Origin: Ophiura sarsii
Lineage: Eukaryota > Echinodermata > Ophiuroidea > Amphilepidida > Ophiuridae
Length of the DNA: 64,000 nt
Reading direction: 5' to 3'
Assembly (NCBI GenBank): GCA_035610835.1
Contig: CM069457.1
Coordinates: 41,643,319-41,707,318 of the forward strand
Shown here one piece after another: positions 33,735-45,620 of the stretch (positions within the stretch are counted from its first letter, which is position 1; each line of letters starts with the position of its first letter). A program made the translations under genes and the position numbers. Below the pieces are notes generated by a model. The model did not search any database. It saw only the letters and a program-made list of their open reading frames with translations, and was not told the origin of the DNA.

Positions 33735-36112
33735 TAAAATAAAGATAGCCCATTAGCAGATAGGGTAGCTGATATAAGCTAAGGGGTTGTGATAGCTGAT
33801 AGCTCAATAGCTAAGTTTTCGAGGGAAAAAATAAAAAATAAAAATAGCCTATTACTAGTATTAGCAGATAGGGGTAGCTAATATAAGCTAACGGGTTGTG
33901 ATAGCTGATAGCTCAATAGCTACGTTTTCGAGGGAAAAAATAAATAATAAAAATAGCCTATTAGCATATAGGGGTAGCTAATATAAGCTAACGGGTTGTG
34001 ATAGCTGATAGCTCAATAGCTACGTTTTAGAGGGAAAAATATAAAATAAAGATAGCCCATTAGCAGATAGGGGTAGCTAATATAAGCTAACGGGTTGTGA
34101 TAGCTGATAGCTCAATAGCTAAGTTTTCGAGGAAAAAAATATAAAATAAAAATAGCCCATTAGCAGATAGGGGTAGCTAATATAAGCTAACGGGTTGTGA
34201 TAGCTGAAAGCTCAATAGCTACGTTTTCGAGGTAAAAAAATATACAATAAAGATAGCCCATTAACAGATAGGGGTAGCTAATATAAGCTAACGGGTTGTG
34301 ATAGCTGATAGCTCAATAGCTACGTTTTCCAGGGGAAAAAATATAAAATCAAGATAGCCCATTAGCAGATAGGGGTAGCTAATATAAGCTAACGCGTTGT
34401 GATAGCTGATAGCTCAATACCTACGATTTCGAGGGAAAAATATAAAATCAAGATAGCCCATTAGCAGATAGGGGTAGCTAATATAAGCTAACGGGTTGTG
34501 ATAGCTGATAGCTCAATAGCTACAGTTTTCGAGGGAAAAAATATAAAATAAAGATAGCCCATTAGCAGATAGGGTAGCTAATATAAGCTAACGGGTTGTG
34601 ATAGCTGATAGCTCAACAGCTACGTTTTCCAGGGACAAAATAAAATAAACTCAAGATAGCCCATTAGCAGATAGGGGTAGCTAATATAAGCTAACGCGTT
34701 GTGATAGCTGATAGCTCAATAGCTACGATTTCCAGGGGGAAAAATATAAAATCAAGATAGCCCATTAGCAGATAGGGGTAGCTAATATAAGCTAACGGGT
34801 TGTGATAGCTGATAGCTCAATAGCTACGTTTTCCAGGGGAAAAAAAATATAAAATCAAGATAGCCCATTAGCAGATAGTGGTAGCTAATATAAGCTAACG
34901 GGTTGTGATAGCTGATAGCTCAATAGCTACGTTTTCCAGGGAAAAAAAATATAAAATCAAGATAGCCCATTAGCAGATAGGGGTAGCTAATATAAGCTAA
35001 CGGGTTGTGATAGCTGATAGCTCAATAGCTACAGTTTTCGAGGGGAAAAATATAAAATAAAGATAGCCCATTAGCAGATAGGGTAGCTAATATAAGCTAA
35101 CTGGTTGTGATAGCTGATAGCTCAATAGCTGCGATTTCCAGGGGAAAAAAATAAAATCAAGATAGCCCATTAGCAGATAGGGGTAGCTAATATAAGCTAA
35201 CGGGTTGTGATAGCTGATAGCTCAATAGCTACGATTTCCAGGGGAAAAAAATATAAAATCAAGATAGCTCATTAGCAGATAGGGGTAGGTAATATAAGCT
35301 AACGGGTTGTGATAGCTGATAGCTCAATAGCTACGTTTTCCAGGGGAAAAAAATATAAAATCAAGATAGCCCATTAGCAGATAGGGGTAGCTAATATAAG
35401 CTAACGCGTTGTGATAGCTGATAGCTCAATAGCTACGATTTCCAGGGGAAAAATATAAAATCAAGATAGCCCATTAGCAGATAGGGGTAGCTAATATAAG
35501 CTAACGGGTTGTGATAGCTGATAGCTCAATAGCTACGATTTCCAGGGACAAAATAAAATAAACTCAAGATAGCCCATTAGCAGATAGGGGTAGCTAATAT
35601 AAGCTAACGGGTTGTGATAGCTGATAGCTCAATAGCTACGATTTCCAGGGAAAAATATAAAATCAAGATAGCCCATTAGCAGATAGGGGTAGCTAATATA
35701 AGCTAACGGGTTGTGATAGCTGATAGCTCAATAGCTACTTTTTCCAGGGAAAAAATAAAATAAAATCAAGATAGCCCATTAGCAGATAGGGGTATCTAAT
35801 ATAAGCTAACGCGTTGTGATAGCTGATAGCTCAATAGCTACGATTTCGAGGGAAAAAAATATAAAATCAAGATAGCCCATTAGCAGATAGGGGTAGCTAA
35901 TATAAGCTAACGGGTTGTGATAGCTGATAGCTCAATAGCTACGTTTTCCAGGGAAAAAAATATAAAATCAAGATAGCCCATTAGCAGATAGGGGTAGCTA
36001 ATATAAGCTAACGGGTTGTGATAGCTGATAGCTCAATAGCTACGTTTTCCAGGGAAAAAAATATAAAATCAAGATAGCCCATTAGCAGATAGGGGTAGCT
36101 AATATAAGCTAA
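33735..36112. repeat. ~100-bp satellite array, about 23.5 monomers
   Basis: The marker GTTGTGATAGCTGATAGCTC recurs about every 97-109 bp, 23 times, from about 33786 to 36014. The monomer also has AGATAGCCCATTAGCAGATA and GGGTAGCTAATATAAGCTAA plus an A-rich linker. Variants such as ACGCGTTGTG and CTCAAGATAGCCC recur at intervals, hinting at higher-order structure. The AGCTAATATAAGCTA core is shared with the array at 26240-27790. Confidence 0.95.
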
Positions 36113-36337
36113 ACATAACTTTTGTTAGGGGTACCCCTTTAGCTGATAGCGATAGCTAATATACGATACCTATACATATACATGTATAATAGTAACAAAA
36201 ATCTCGTTACATTTAGCAAAAAAGGGCTACTGTTAGAATATATAATATACACATAAATAGCTCCTAATAGCCAAGGCCCTTAACCCTAACTCTACTACAC
36301 CACACAGCAACTGTGCAGAAAAAAGTGTCGACTGGCA
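36113..36337. other. Array flank
   Basis: AT-rich flank that still holds AGCTGATAGCGATAGCTAAT near the array edge. No gene. Confidence 0.4.
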
Positions 36338-36395
36338 GCCGTGGTGTAGTGGCTAGGATCTGGGCCTTGGTACTGGAGGTCCGTGGTTCAAATCC
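36338..36395 (+). repeat. tRNA-derived SINE head
   Basis: Has an A-box-like TGGTGTAGTGGCTAGGA and, about 30 bp on, a B-box-like GGTTCAAATCC, the internal RNA polymerase III promoter arrangement. The acceptor arms do not pair, so I call a SINE head or tRNA relic rather than a functional tRNA. Confidence 0.55.
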
Positions 36396-36398
36396 GGT

Positions 36399-36584
36399 GG
36401 GGGGGGGGGGGGGGGGGGGGTCAGGGTGACCTTTCTGGTGAATTTTGGGGATCGGAAAAGAAATCTGTTGCCGTGTGGTGATCTAGAGTTAGGGGGGGGG
36501 GGGGGGGGGGGTCAGGGTGACCTTTCTGGTGAATTTTGGGGATCGGAAAAGAAATCTGTTGCCGTGTGGTGATCTAGAGTTAGG
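36399..36584 (+). repeat. 91-bp tandem duplication led by G runs
   Basis: Two copies of a G-run (22 and 20 G) plus TCAGGGTGACCTTTCTGGTG ... GTGGTGATCTAGAGTTAGG (36421-36493 and 36512-36584). The copies look identical outside the G-run, so the duplication is recent or an assembly effect. Confidence 0.85.
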
Positions 36585-37049
36585 GTTAAAAAACCTGTAA
36601 TACCGCACCTAACTCATGCGGGACTGCATGTTGATCAGCTTTACATAATAAGGAATGGGGCTTTCACCAATATCTGTTTGTGCGTGCACGAGGCTGGGTG
36701 AGTTCGGCATTGTTTCTCAATTGTCTACCATGAACCTGACCTCTGCATGCAGGGAGCAACCTTTTAGTCCTACTGCATTCGGCTAGTGACTGAGCAAACT
36801 TCAGAGAATGTTGCTCCCTCCGTGCAGATGTTCATAATAAGAGACGATAGATGCGAATAATAACCGATTGAATACCATGATCATACGAATTGAAACCTGC
36901 ACTTTTCCAGGTTTCATGTAAAGTGCTCAATAATAGAAAAGTTATACACTTTGTTTATGTCCCATATATATGATAGAGTAACTTCCGATTTTTTTTGGAC
37001 CAAGCAGGCTAGATGAGGTTCTCTGCCATCTTTCATGTGGCAGCGCTAC

Positions 37050-37213
37050 GAGCATTTTTTAATCGACGTTTTATTGTACAAAGAGGGCTGATTTTTCTTA
37101 ATTCTTATAGGTGTAAGTTCATACATGTAATACAATTATAAAAATATACTAATCCCAGTTTTTATCATAATTGAGGGCGCAGCCTCCAACACATCTCTTA
37201 GTGCCCCTTTAAA
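37050..37213. repeat. MITE family J fragment
   Basis: Matches the right ~165 bp of the element at 50312-50719, ending GCCTCCAACACATCTCTTAG and CCCTTTAAAA. The left part is missing. Confidence 0.8.
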
Positions 37214-37252
37214 ACTGAAAGTTTGTATTCTTTGGACCGGGAAACCACAACA

Positions 37253-37944
37253 TAAACTGCGCCAATAAAGTATCTGAACACTCAGCAGAACACTTACAAA
37301 TGGTCAGATTTATCGGAACCTGAAATAGTATGCAAACAAATAATTAATTAATTCAATTCACAGTTATCTTCTGCGCATTTTGACACCTTTTTTTGTTGCG
37401 CTACGATGTTGTTTGCCGGATTTATGGGCACTTGAGTGGCTTAAGGTCGAATTCAAAAGTTGCAAAAGCCCCTATTCAAGCAACGAATAAGATCAGCATT
37501 ATTTTTGCCCGCCTTTTTTTAAATGATGTGTATGTCGCGTGTTGGATAAATCGATTGCGATGAACATCAGCATTAATTTTTAATAACAAAAACAAAAGGG
37601 TAAGAGATGGGAGGCATATATCAATAATTAATCAATCATTAATTGTCATGGTTAAGTAAACAGAACAAATTGGTGTATTTTGTATTTTGTCTGTGTGTGA
37701 TGCTTGTGTGAGTTCCCTTCTGTAATCGGGGTGAATAGGAGCTTTTGCAACTTTTGAATTCGACCGTAAGCCACTCCAGTGCCCATAAAACCGCCAAACA
37801 ACATTGTAGCGCAACAAAAGAGGTGTCAAAATGCGCAGAAGATAACTGTGAATCGAATTAATTAATTATTTTTTTGCATACTATTTCAGGTTCCGATAAA
37901 TCTGACCATTTGTAAGTGTTTAGATACTTTATTGGCGCAGTTTA
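37253..37944. mobile_element. Foldback MITE family C, copy 2
   Basis: A 692-bp element with ~230-bp inverted arms, from TAAACTGCGCCAATAAAGTA to its complement. The arms hold GTTGCAAAAGCYCCTATTCA and GGTCAGATTTATCGG with complements. The two arms differ by an 11-bp indel near the end. Related to 2873-3341. Confidence 0.85.
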
Positions 37945-39364
37945 TATAAACATTAACAATATTAATTCGGTCTTACTCAACACTGCCATCACCTCATACA
38001 ACACTTAATGTTAACTATCATTTCTAATTCAATATCAACATGATCAACTTGATGAAACCGTTTCGTTTTGTACACCTGAAATAGCTTGAAATCGTATGGG
38101 CCTATTCTTCATACCATTTAAGGCGACGTTTTGATTTTCAAATACTATAACACTCGATCGATCGATCATATTGATTGAACAACAGCTATCCTCTCCAAAT
38201 CGATACTATTCCTCTCGGCACTATCCATGGCACGTAATACACTTATAGTCGGGCGGCGGCTCCCATAGACACTGTACTTAAGCGTGGCACCCCCTCTTGC
38301 TCACGATGTAAACGTAACCAAAACAAGTTCAATGAATTTTATAATTATTATCAGGAATCGCTAGGGGTGTGAGATTTGTTGTAGTGTCATATTTTCCAAG
38401 AAATGATCATTCTAAGCAGGTTATTTTTAAAAATAAATTCGCTGAATATAGTACATTGCTATAATATGACATCGATCCATTGACTACGCAATAATCAATG
38501 TATTTTCACAGTGGCGTTGCCATCCACAATTAACGTCACTAACCTTAGCTGTACACAAAATTCCTTTTTAGTTTGCGTCTAATGTATTTTGTATAGGCCA
38601 ATGTTAAAATGTTTCAATAAACAACATTAAAAGTCCACAATCTAGCTGAAATAATTATCGTGCATAATATACATATATACAATTTATTTGAGACTATTCA
38701 TATATTTTAAGATCTTTAGATAAAAAGATATGTGGAGAGGTTCTTCCTCGTATTTTCATTTAATCACACTCCCTCCTAATCTGCCGATTAGTTATTCGTG
38801 AAAGAGAAAAGCTACAGAAAATAAGATTACTACTGTATCAGAATACTACCTGTACCAGCTGTAAATGGGTACATTGATATCACAATAGATATCACAATGA
38901 ATATCACAATGATACAATGATCATAATGGTACAGGGTGATCATGAGACTAACGTGCACATCTCATAAAAGGACACGACGCAGACCGTCTTCTATGTTACT
39001 ACTGGCGCCGGTGTAGGCCTATTAATATATGGCAACGGTTGATCAAGACGAACTAAAGAGGTAAATCGAATACATATATCATATATATCTAGGATTGAGG
39101 CCAGTATAATGCAAGCAATTATTAGTAATATTGCATTGTAAGTTAAATCATACGGACTAGCAAGTCATTTTTGTTTGTTTTTATAAAAATCACACAAATA
39201 AATCGTTTATGAGAAGAACGAGGGCATAAATAACAAGAATTTGTTTATATTTTAGGGACTATATTAAGTATGCAATAATATTAATGTTTAAAAATTAGTA
39301 TAGGAAAAATGCATATAAATGGATAGAGAAGTAGGTATTTTAAGGCCTACATCTTCAAATTTAT

Positions 39365-39608
39365 ATGCATTTGAGAAACTACTTTATTTTATTATTAATT
39401 TGCCTTATAAACATTTTCCACGCGGCAGGCGTCTGCAGACGACATTCCAAAATGTCTCAATCTGGATAAAAATGTCAACATTGTTAAATTTCATAACCAT
39501 ATTTGGAATCATCATGTGAAATGCATGGAAATAAGTACAAACATACCTCGTGAAAAGTGTTAAAAGGCCAATTATTAATTAATAATAAAATAAAGTAGTT
39601 TCTCGTCG
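39365..39608. repeat. Palindrome with MITE family D in its loop
   Basis: GAGAAACTACTTTATTTTAT at the left and its complement at the right enclose a partial MITE-D copy (39410-39560, reversed, CGGCAGGCGTCTGCAGACGA). It lies inside element K. Confidence 0.75.
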
Positions 39609-39814
39609 CCTCGTTCATATTTTTTTATGAAATTCTTCAATATTGGTGCTTTTTTATATCTTCCATAAATTGTTTGTTAAAGCATTTACAAAGCCCGATA
39701 TGTTGGTAATATATTTATAGTCCAATGAGCATCTTAGAGAGCAGGTTTTGTGTGACCCACGCCCCCATCTATAAAATATTTGAAAAAGGCATCGTCCTCT
39801 TCATGTTATGTTAC

Positions 39815-40193
39815 CAGGGCCGTCAGAAGGGGGGGGGGGGGGGGGTGCGTTGGGTGCAGTCTATTTTTTTATATATTTTTTTTAGGGTAACATGTTGTTT
39901 TATGAATGGAAAATGGGGTCAACGATGGCAAGATACATGAAAATTGTGTCCTAAATTCGTGGTATTCGCCAGAGCTTCCGCCCCCTGGACCCCACCCGTT
40001 ATTGGCTTCGCGCCAGAGGCGATCGCATCGTCAGCGTGCTGCAGCACTAACACTCTGACGTCATACTACTACTTCCGGTAAAAAATCGTGAAAACGCACC
40101 CCCTTTCCGGTAAAAAATCGTGAACGCAACCCCCTTTCCGGTAAAAATTCGTGAAAACGCACCCCTCTTGGGCAAAAGTTGCTGACGGCCCTG
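39815..40193. mobile_element. MITE with CAGGGCCGTCAG ends and GTTAC duplication
   Basis: Ends CAGGGCCGTCAG and CTGACGGCCCTG, flanked by GTTAC at 39810-39814 and 40194-40198. The left part has a long G-run; the right part repeats TTCCGGTAAAAAATCGTGAA three times. The CAGGG end recalls hAT elements, but the repeat of 5 bp is not the usual 8, so class is open. Confidence 0.8.
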
Positions 40194-41303
40194 GTTACGC
40201 AGCCAATATAAAAAAAGCAAACAATTGTATCGCGAAATACCGCCCTTAAATAGCTTCAATGTAAAATAATGATCACGACTGAATTAGTAGGGGTATTTTA
40301 TTTCATTCAAATCGAGGTTGATCGTTTGTACAATAATTATAGAATATTTACTGAATTTTAAAAGAAGTCACTCAAAATACGGTATAAGTTTGAAATATGA
40401 TTTTTGAATTATTGATATTTATAATCAATCATTGTGTAGTATGTGTATGTAACTAATGCAATATTACTAAAAAACAGTTTCACTTGAAGCTTTACAGTAT
40501 AATGAAATAATGATTGAGGTGACTCACACACTCTCATTTATCTGTGCAATATAATTTATAATATTATATAATTTATATAATTTACCTTTTGAACATTGTT
40601 ATGTCATGAATTAATTTGACTGCCTTGTATTATTATTATATCGAATATTCATTTGAATCATTAGGATTGATATTAGTTAAATAAATAAACGATGTTTTTA
40701 TATCAAGACGAACATTTAATAGTAGTGTCGTTTTTATTTATCGTGATGATTCAATTTTGAGATTAGGAAGTAGTGTGATTAAAATATGAAAATACTATGA
40801 CGAACCCCTACACATATCTTTCTATCAAAAGGTCTTAAAAATATATGTATGGTCTCAAATAAATTGTATATATGTATATTATATACGATAATTATTTCAG
40901 CTAGATTGCGGACTTTTAATGTTGTTTATTGCAACATTTTAACATTGGCCTATACAAAATACATTAGACGCAAACTAAAAAGGAATTTTGTGTACAGCTA
41001 AGGTTAGTGACGTTAATTGTGGATGGCAACGCCACTGTGAAAATACATTGATTTTTCCGTAGTCAATGGATCGATGTCATATTATAGCAATGTACTATAT
41101 TCAGCGAATCTATTTTTAAAAATAACCTGCTTAGAATGATCATTTCTGGGAAAATATGACACTACAACAAATCTCACACCCCTAGCGATTCCTGATAATA
41201 ATTATAAAATTCATTGAACTTGTTTTGGTTACGTTTACATCGTGAGCAAGAGGGGGTGCCACGCTTAAGTACAGTGTCTATGGGAGCCGCCGCCCAACTA
41301 TTA

Positions 41304-41667
41304 TCAATTGCATCCCCGGCCCCGCGGACCCGGGGGCATACGCAATCGTACAAAAAACGTTGCCCGGCTATGCGGGGGGACGTATAAAACGTGCCCCCGC
41401 TAGCCGGGGCGTGTAGCCGGGACGTAGCGGGGGCGTACATCACTGAAAAATACTAGATGGCCGGGCAGTGTAGCGGGGGCGCACGCTAGGGTACCTGTAC
41501 ACCCGGGCCGTAGCTGGGGTGTACAGATACATAGCGGGGACGTACATGTACGCTATAGGTACACAAAATATACACCGGAACAGCTGCAGCCGGGTGGTAT
41601 ACACTTTGTCCCGGCTATACGTCCCGGCCCTAATCCCCGCGGCCCCCGGGGCCGGGGATGCAATTGA
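41304..41667. mobile_element. GC-rich TIR element L
   Basis: Ends TCAATTGCATCCCCGGCCCC and its complement. The interior repeats GTAGCGGGGACGTACA and CCGGGTGTACA-like words and is far more GC-rich than its surroundings. It abuts the right end of element K. A relative lies at 45382-45620. The frames on minus (41174-41443, 41440-41676) are by-products. Confidence 0.8.
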
Positions 41668-41884
41668 AAAGTGCATAATTAATTAGTTGTTACAAATAGT
41701 TGACAAGTCTGTTGAACCACCCCTGGTCCCCAAACTTCAAACAGCTGTATCTCCCCTTCTGTATAGATATGCCAATGCCATTTTGCAGGCAGATAGCTTG
41801 TTATTTCTATTAGCGCTTTAAAATGGTACCACATTTGTTGAGATAGCTTTTGTGGTTTTAAAAATATTTAAGGAATATGACGGC

Positions 41885-41940
41885 ATGAAACTAAAAAGTG
41901 TAACAGCACCACCCTATTGGGAGGCGAGCTCATAACGCGT
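41885..41940. repeat. Solo right end of repeat H
   Basis: AACAGCACCACCCTATTGGG followed by AGGCGAGCTCATAACGCGTG resembles the right terminus of repeat H at 54048-54100 (CCACCCTTTTTGGGTGGTGA ...). Confidence 0.5.
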
Positions 41941-41946
41941 GACCTT

Positions 41947-42028
41947 CTATATTTCGATCCATTTCGATTCATTTCGATCCATTTCGACCCATTTCGACCC
42001 ATTTCGATTCATTTCAATCCATTTCACT
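41947..42028. repeat. 10-bp tandem repeat
   Basis: About eight units of TTCGATCCAT with variants TTCGACCCAT and TTCGATTCAT. Confidence 0.9.
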
Positions 42029-42509
42029 AAATTATACTAATACCCATTTTTAGGTCGTCCTAAGTTATGGATGCAATGGGAATTTTACATTTATTCAAAC
42101 TACCCAACCTTGACAAAACAATTACAGAATTCACAATGGAATGTTATAATGTTGTCCAATTTTAATAGTATACGAAATCACTTTCAAAACCTTACATTTT
42201 CATATAATTACAGAATTATCCACTAGACGATATTATACAAAATCAAATCATCGGCTAGACGAGTATTATGTATTATGATGTAACTCAATCCAATCATAGG
42301 CTAGACGAGTATTATAAAACATCTAATCTACTTACTGCTTTAAAAAATAAAGAATGAAAGTGAAGCAATTTTATTTACTCGCGATATGCAGGATTCTATA
42401 CATTCATTTTTTGTTATCAATGTATCGTTCATACTAACCTTGATGGAATGAAAGGAAGCGAGTAATTTAAAAATGTTATAGCTATTGAAGGAAATGTTAA
42501 CACCTCACT

Positions 42510-42897
42510 TAGGCCTAAAAAAAAAGAAGGTTTGATTGGCGTAACCCGACCGACCCTAAATACATCGCCGACCCTGAATATTTTTTATTAATTTGAGGGG
42601 GAAAAAAACAAAACAAAACACCAAAAAACAAAAAAAACCTGAAATCTGACGTTTGTTATTGTTTAAAACTTCAGAAACTTGTACTCATAGAGTCTGTTGG
42701 TTTCTATAAATAAATAAAAAAATGTTTAAAGAAAAGGGAATTTTTGCCGTCTCTTCATTTGTGTGTACTGCTGTCTTTTAAATGTTCAAAAGTAGATGAT
42801 TTAAAAAAAATACAATTAAAAAAAAAAAAAAATCCCGACCGACCTACCCTATTTGTTTTGGTCATGTTACGCCAATCAAACCTCTTTTTTTTAGGCC

Positions 42898-42900
<3 letters not shown>
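42510..42900. mobile_element. MITE M (TAGGCCTAAAAAAA ends)
   Basis: Inverted ends: TAGGCCTAAAAAAAAAGAAG then GTTTGATTGGCGTAAC on the left, and the complement at the right; CCCGACCGACC inner words also pair. It is followed directly by a G29 run at 42901-42929. The A-rich centre gives short junk frames. Confidence 0.85.
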
Positions 42901-42929
<29 letters not shown>

Positions 42930-42930
<1 letters not shown>

Positions 42931-44284
42931 TACCGCGCCATTTTGTCCCGAAGCAATGGTCATGACGTCATATTTTGGTCGATTTCCTGAACTTTTATAT
43001 TGGATTTACATGCAAAATAATGCCCTTGGCATCATACTTTCCCAGGTGAATGAGTCCACTTTAAATTTCAGATGTTCTAAAATGGATGGATTTCTAACCA
43101 ATTTGATAAAAAAACACGATCCACACACCTCAGAATTGCAAAAAAAATGCTTAAAACAAGTCCACTTTTTGTGCTTTTGAACAGAGTGTTTTTCGGGAAT
43201 GTAGAATTACAACGCATTATTAACCCATGACCCCGGTGCATGTTCGCTGAATATTAATGAGGCAAATGTCCAATAAATAAAATAAGATATTAATAAATTA
43301 TTCGCCACATTTTTGTTAAATTAGCACGGTTGGTGTGGATGGAAGGTTGCCATGAGGAGCAAAAGGTTGTGAGTTCGAGCCCCGTTATGATCACTTTTGC
43401 TTTATATGCGGGGTCTTGCCGCTATGGATTTGTATGCGTGCCCACACGGACAGCGCTGCTGGCGTTGACCGTATAAATGACGCCATTTTTTGTGTTCGAA
43501 AATGTCAACGTTTTTTACCGTTCTTTCAAAAATAAGGAGTATAATCACATTACAAACACATTTTGTGCGAGAGAAACACACAAATTTGGCAAAAAATGGC
43601 ACAATAAAAATCCGTTATAAATAAATGGATATGGTTAAATACTAAAACTATCACAATACTCGTCGATCTCTGTGGCGTGCATACGTTGGCCATTTCGTTG
43701 GCGATCGGCAATCACGGGTTAGATTCCGGAATATTCCTTGTTATCCTTTTATTTTTCTATTTTTTAAACTTGATGGTGGATTAATGTAACATCATTGTTA
43801 TGTCAATTTTATAATTTATACAGGCCGCACATGCGTTTATAGTTTTCTTTTTATTTATTTATCTATCATTTAACTCTTGATTTATTCAACTTTGTATCTA
43901 AACAATTAAAATGCGTAAACAATTATATTATTGCTCGATAAATAAGTGATTTAACTTAAGTTCAGTTTGATAATGATAGCAAAATTTGTTGTAAAACCAT
44001 TTTACCAGTGGGCCCAACGATTTCTCCTTTGCACACTTTGTTTATACATTCAGAGATGTCACTTTTAGCTTGTTATAGCTAGGCTAATATACAATTGTAT
44101 TAAGCAAGTTTGCGACCTCTTTGATTTCAGGCTGATAACACAATCCCATAGTGCATTTCGTTAAAACAGTGTAAATTATTTTTTCAACGATACGTATCAC
44201 GTGATAACCACGATCGTTTTCGCAAAATGTCGCAAAATGGCGCGGGGCGCGCTACACCTCACTGGTCTGAAAACGGTAGCTTTA
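42930..44284. other. Spacer with weak tRNA-like motifs
   Basis: Two B-box-like words (GAGTTCGAGCCCC at about 43373 and GGGTTAGATTCCGG at about 43716) could be SINE relics, but cloverleaf pairing is not convincing. No exon is seen. Confidence 0.35.
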
Positions 44285-45316
44285 GGGACCGTTCATTATT
44301 TATACTGCCCCACCACGACAGAAGGAAGTATGGGACAATTTGAATTTATTGATATATGATGAAATAACTATTTTTGTGGATTTTTCATATTTTTTCAAAC
44401 AATTAATTACATTTGTTTTACTATTAAACAAACGTTATTAATTATTTGAAAAAAAATCCACAAAAATAGTTATTTCACCAAATATCAACAAATTCAAATT
44501 GTCCCATACTTCCTTCTGTCGTGGTGGGGCAGAATAGTGGAGGGCGGGTTGGGACAAATTCGAGACTCGTATGTTAAAATGTACCTACCGCCCCCGGCCC
44601 CCTACAGCTGAAAATAACATGACCCCCTGCTAACCAGTAGCTTTTTGCCCCTTCCCCCTCCCGCTCCACCAAAAAAACAATAAATTGTCACATAGCCGGC
44701 TATCTTTTCCTTCAGAATCTTGTTAATGGATACGTTGGCAATTTCGGTTTGTGCCCTATCTGAACGGCCAATAATGTTATTATTCGCCTCTTTTCATTGT
44801 TTGAAATTATACTAATGTCGAGCGTAGCGAGCCGAAAAGTTTGCTATATTTATACATTTTGGGTGGTTTTGTGAGTCTTTATAAGCCGAAATGGTCAAGG
44901 TAAAACATCCTGGGAAAATGATATGATCCAGTGAAACATTCTACTTTTGTGGGCACATGTGCAAAGCTGAGACGAGGTGAAAAATTTGCAAGAAATTAAA
45001 TTTTTTTATCACAAAATTGGTTTTTGTAACATATAATAGGCTAATGAACATGTTTTTATACACCCTGACTCTAATTTCACGACCGTTGATGATTTTTACA
45101 ACAGATCGTCCGAGCAGGGCGTGTACAGAAAAAGATTTGCTGTCCGAAAGCCGTCTCCCAAGTAATGCTTTTGAAGTTGATAGGTCTTAACAAAATTCAC
45201 AACCCCCCTGTTTAAGAATAACAAGTTTAGTCCCCCACCCCTATTTCAAGATATGAAAGTGACATGACCCCCTACAGTTTACCCACCGCCCTCCAGCATA
45301 AATAATGAACGGTCCC
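44285..45316. mobile_element. PIF/Harbinger-like non-autonomous element N
   Basis: Ends GGGACCGTTCATTATTTA and its complement, flanked by TTA on both sides (44282-44284 and 45317-45319). A 3-bp TWA target plus GGG ends is the PIF/Harbinger habit (inference). A nested palindrome at 44305-44533 pairs CTGCCCCACCACGACAGAAG with its complement. No transposase. Confidence 0.75.
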
Positions 45317-45381
45317 TTAATTTGCATTCTATGTACATAGGCCCTACCCCCATTCTCCTGATGAGTTTTGTTGTTGACAGT

Positions 45382-45620
45382 AGCCGGGGTGTACACTTTG
45401 TCCCGGCTATTGGGGGGGGGGGGGGGGGGGCGGGACTGTACGCCGCCGTACACTTTGTCCCGGCTAAGGGGGGCCGGGACTGCAGCGGGGACGTACACAA
45501 AATGGTGCCCCGCCCTGCGGGGACCGTACCCGAGTGTACCCGGGACGTCACATCGCTAATTTGTACGTCCCGGCCCTAATCCCCGCTATCCCCGGGTCCT
45601 CCGAGGCCGGGGATGCAATT
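45382..45620. repeat. Relative of GC-rich element L
   Basis: Shares GTACACTTTGTCCCGGCTA, ACGTCCCGGCCCTAATCCCC and the end GGCCGGGGATGCAATT with 41304-41667. The left terminus is missing. Contains a G-run at 45411-45430. Confidence 0.75.

Larger units (their letters stand above)
38246..41300. mobile_element. 3-kb element K with ~540-bp inverted arms
   Basis: The left arm (38246-38788) and right arm (40755-41300) are reverse complements, beginning TAGTCGGGCGGCGGCTCCCA on the left. Shared inner blocks include GATGTAAACGTAACCAAAAC and GTGGCGTTGCCATCCACAAT. The 2-kb middle codes for nothing recognised and contains younger insertions (39365-39608 and 39815-40193). It is probably a foldback-type non-autonomous DNA transposon. 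Confidence 0.85.

Noticed and set aside
26240..36112. CRISPR-like array
   Set aside because: The repeats are contiguous tandem satellites with no unique spacers, in a eukaryotic genome.
43321..43388. Functional tRNA gene
   Set aside because: Only a B-box-like word is convincing; acceptor and anticodon stems do not pair.
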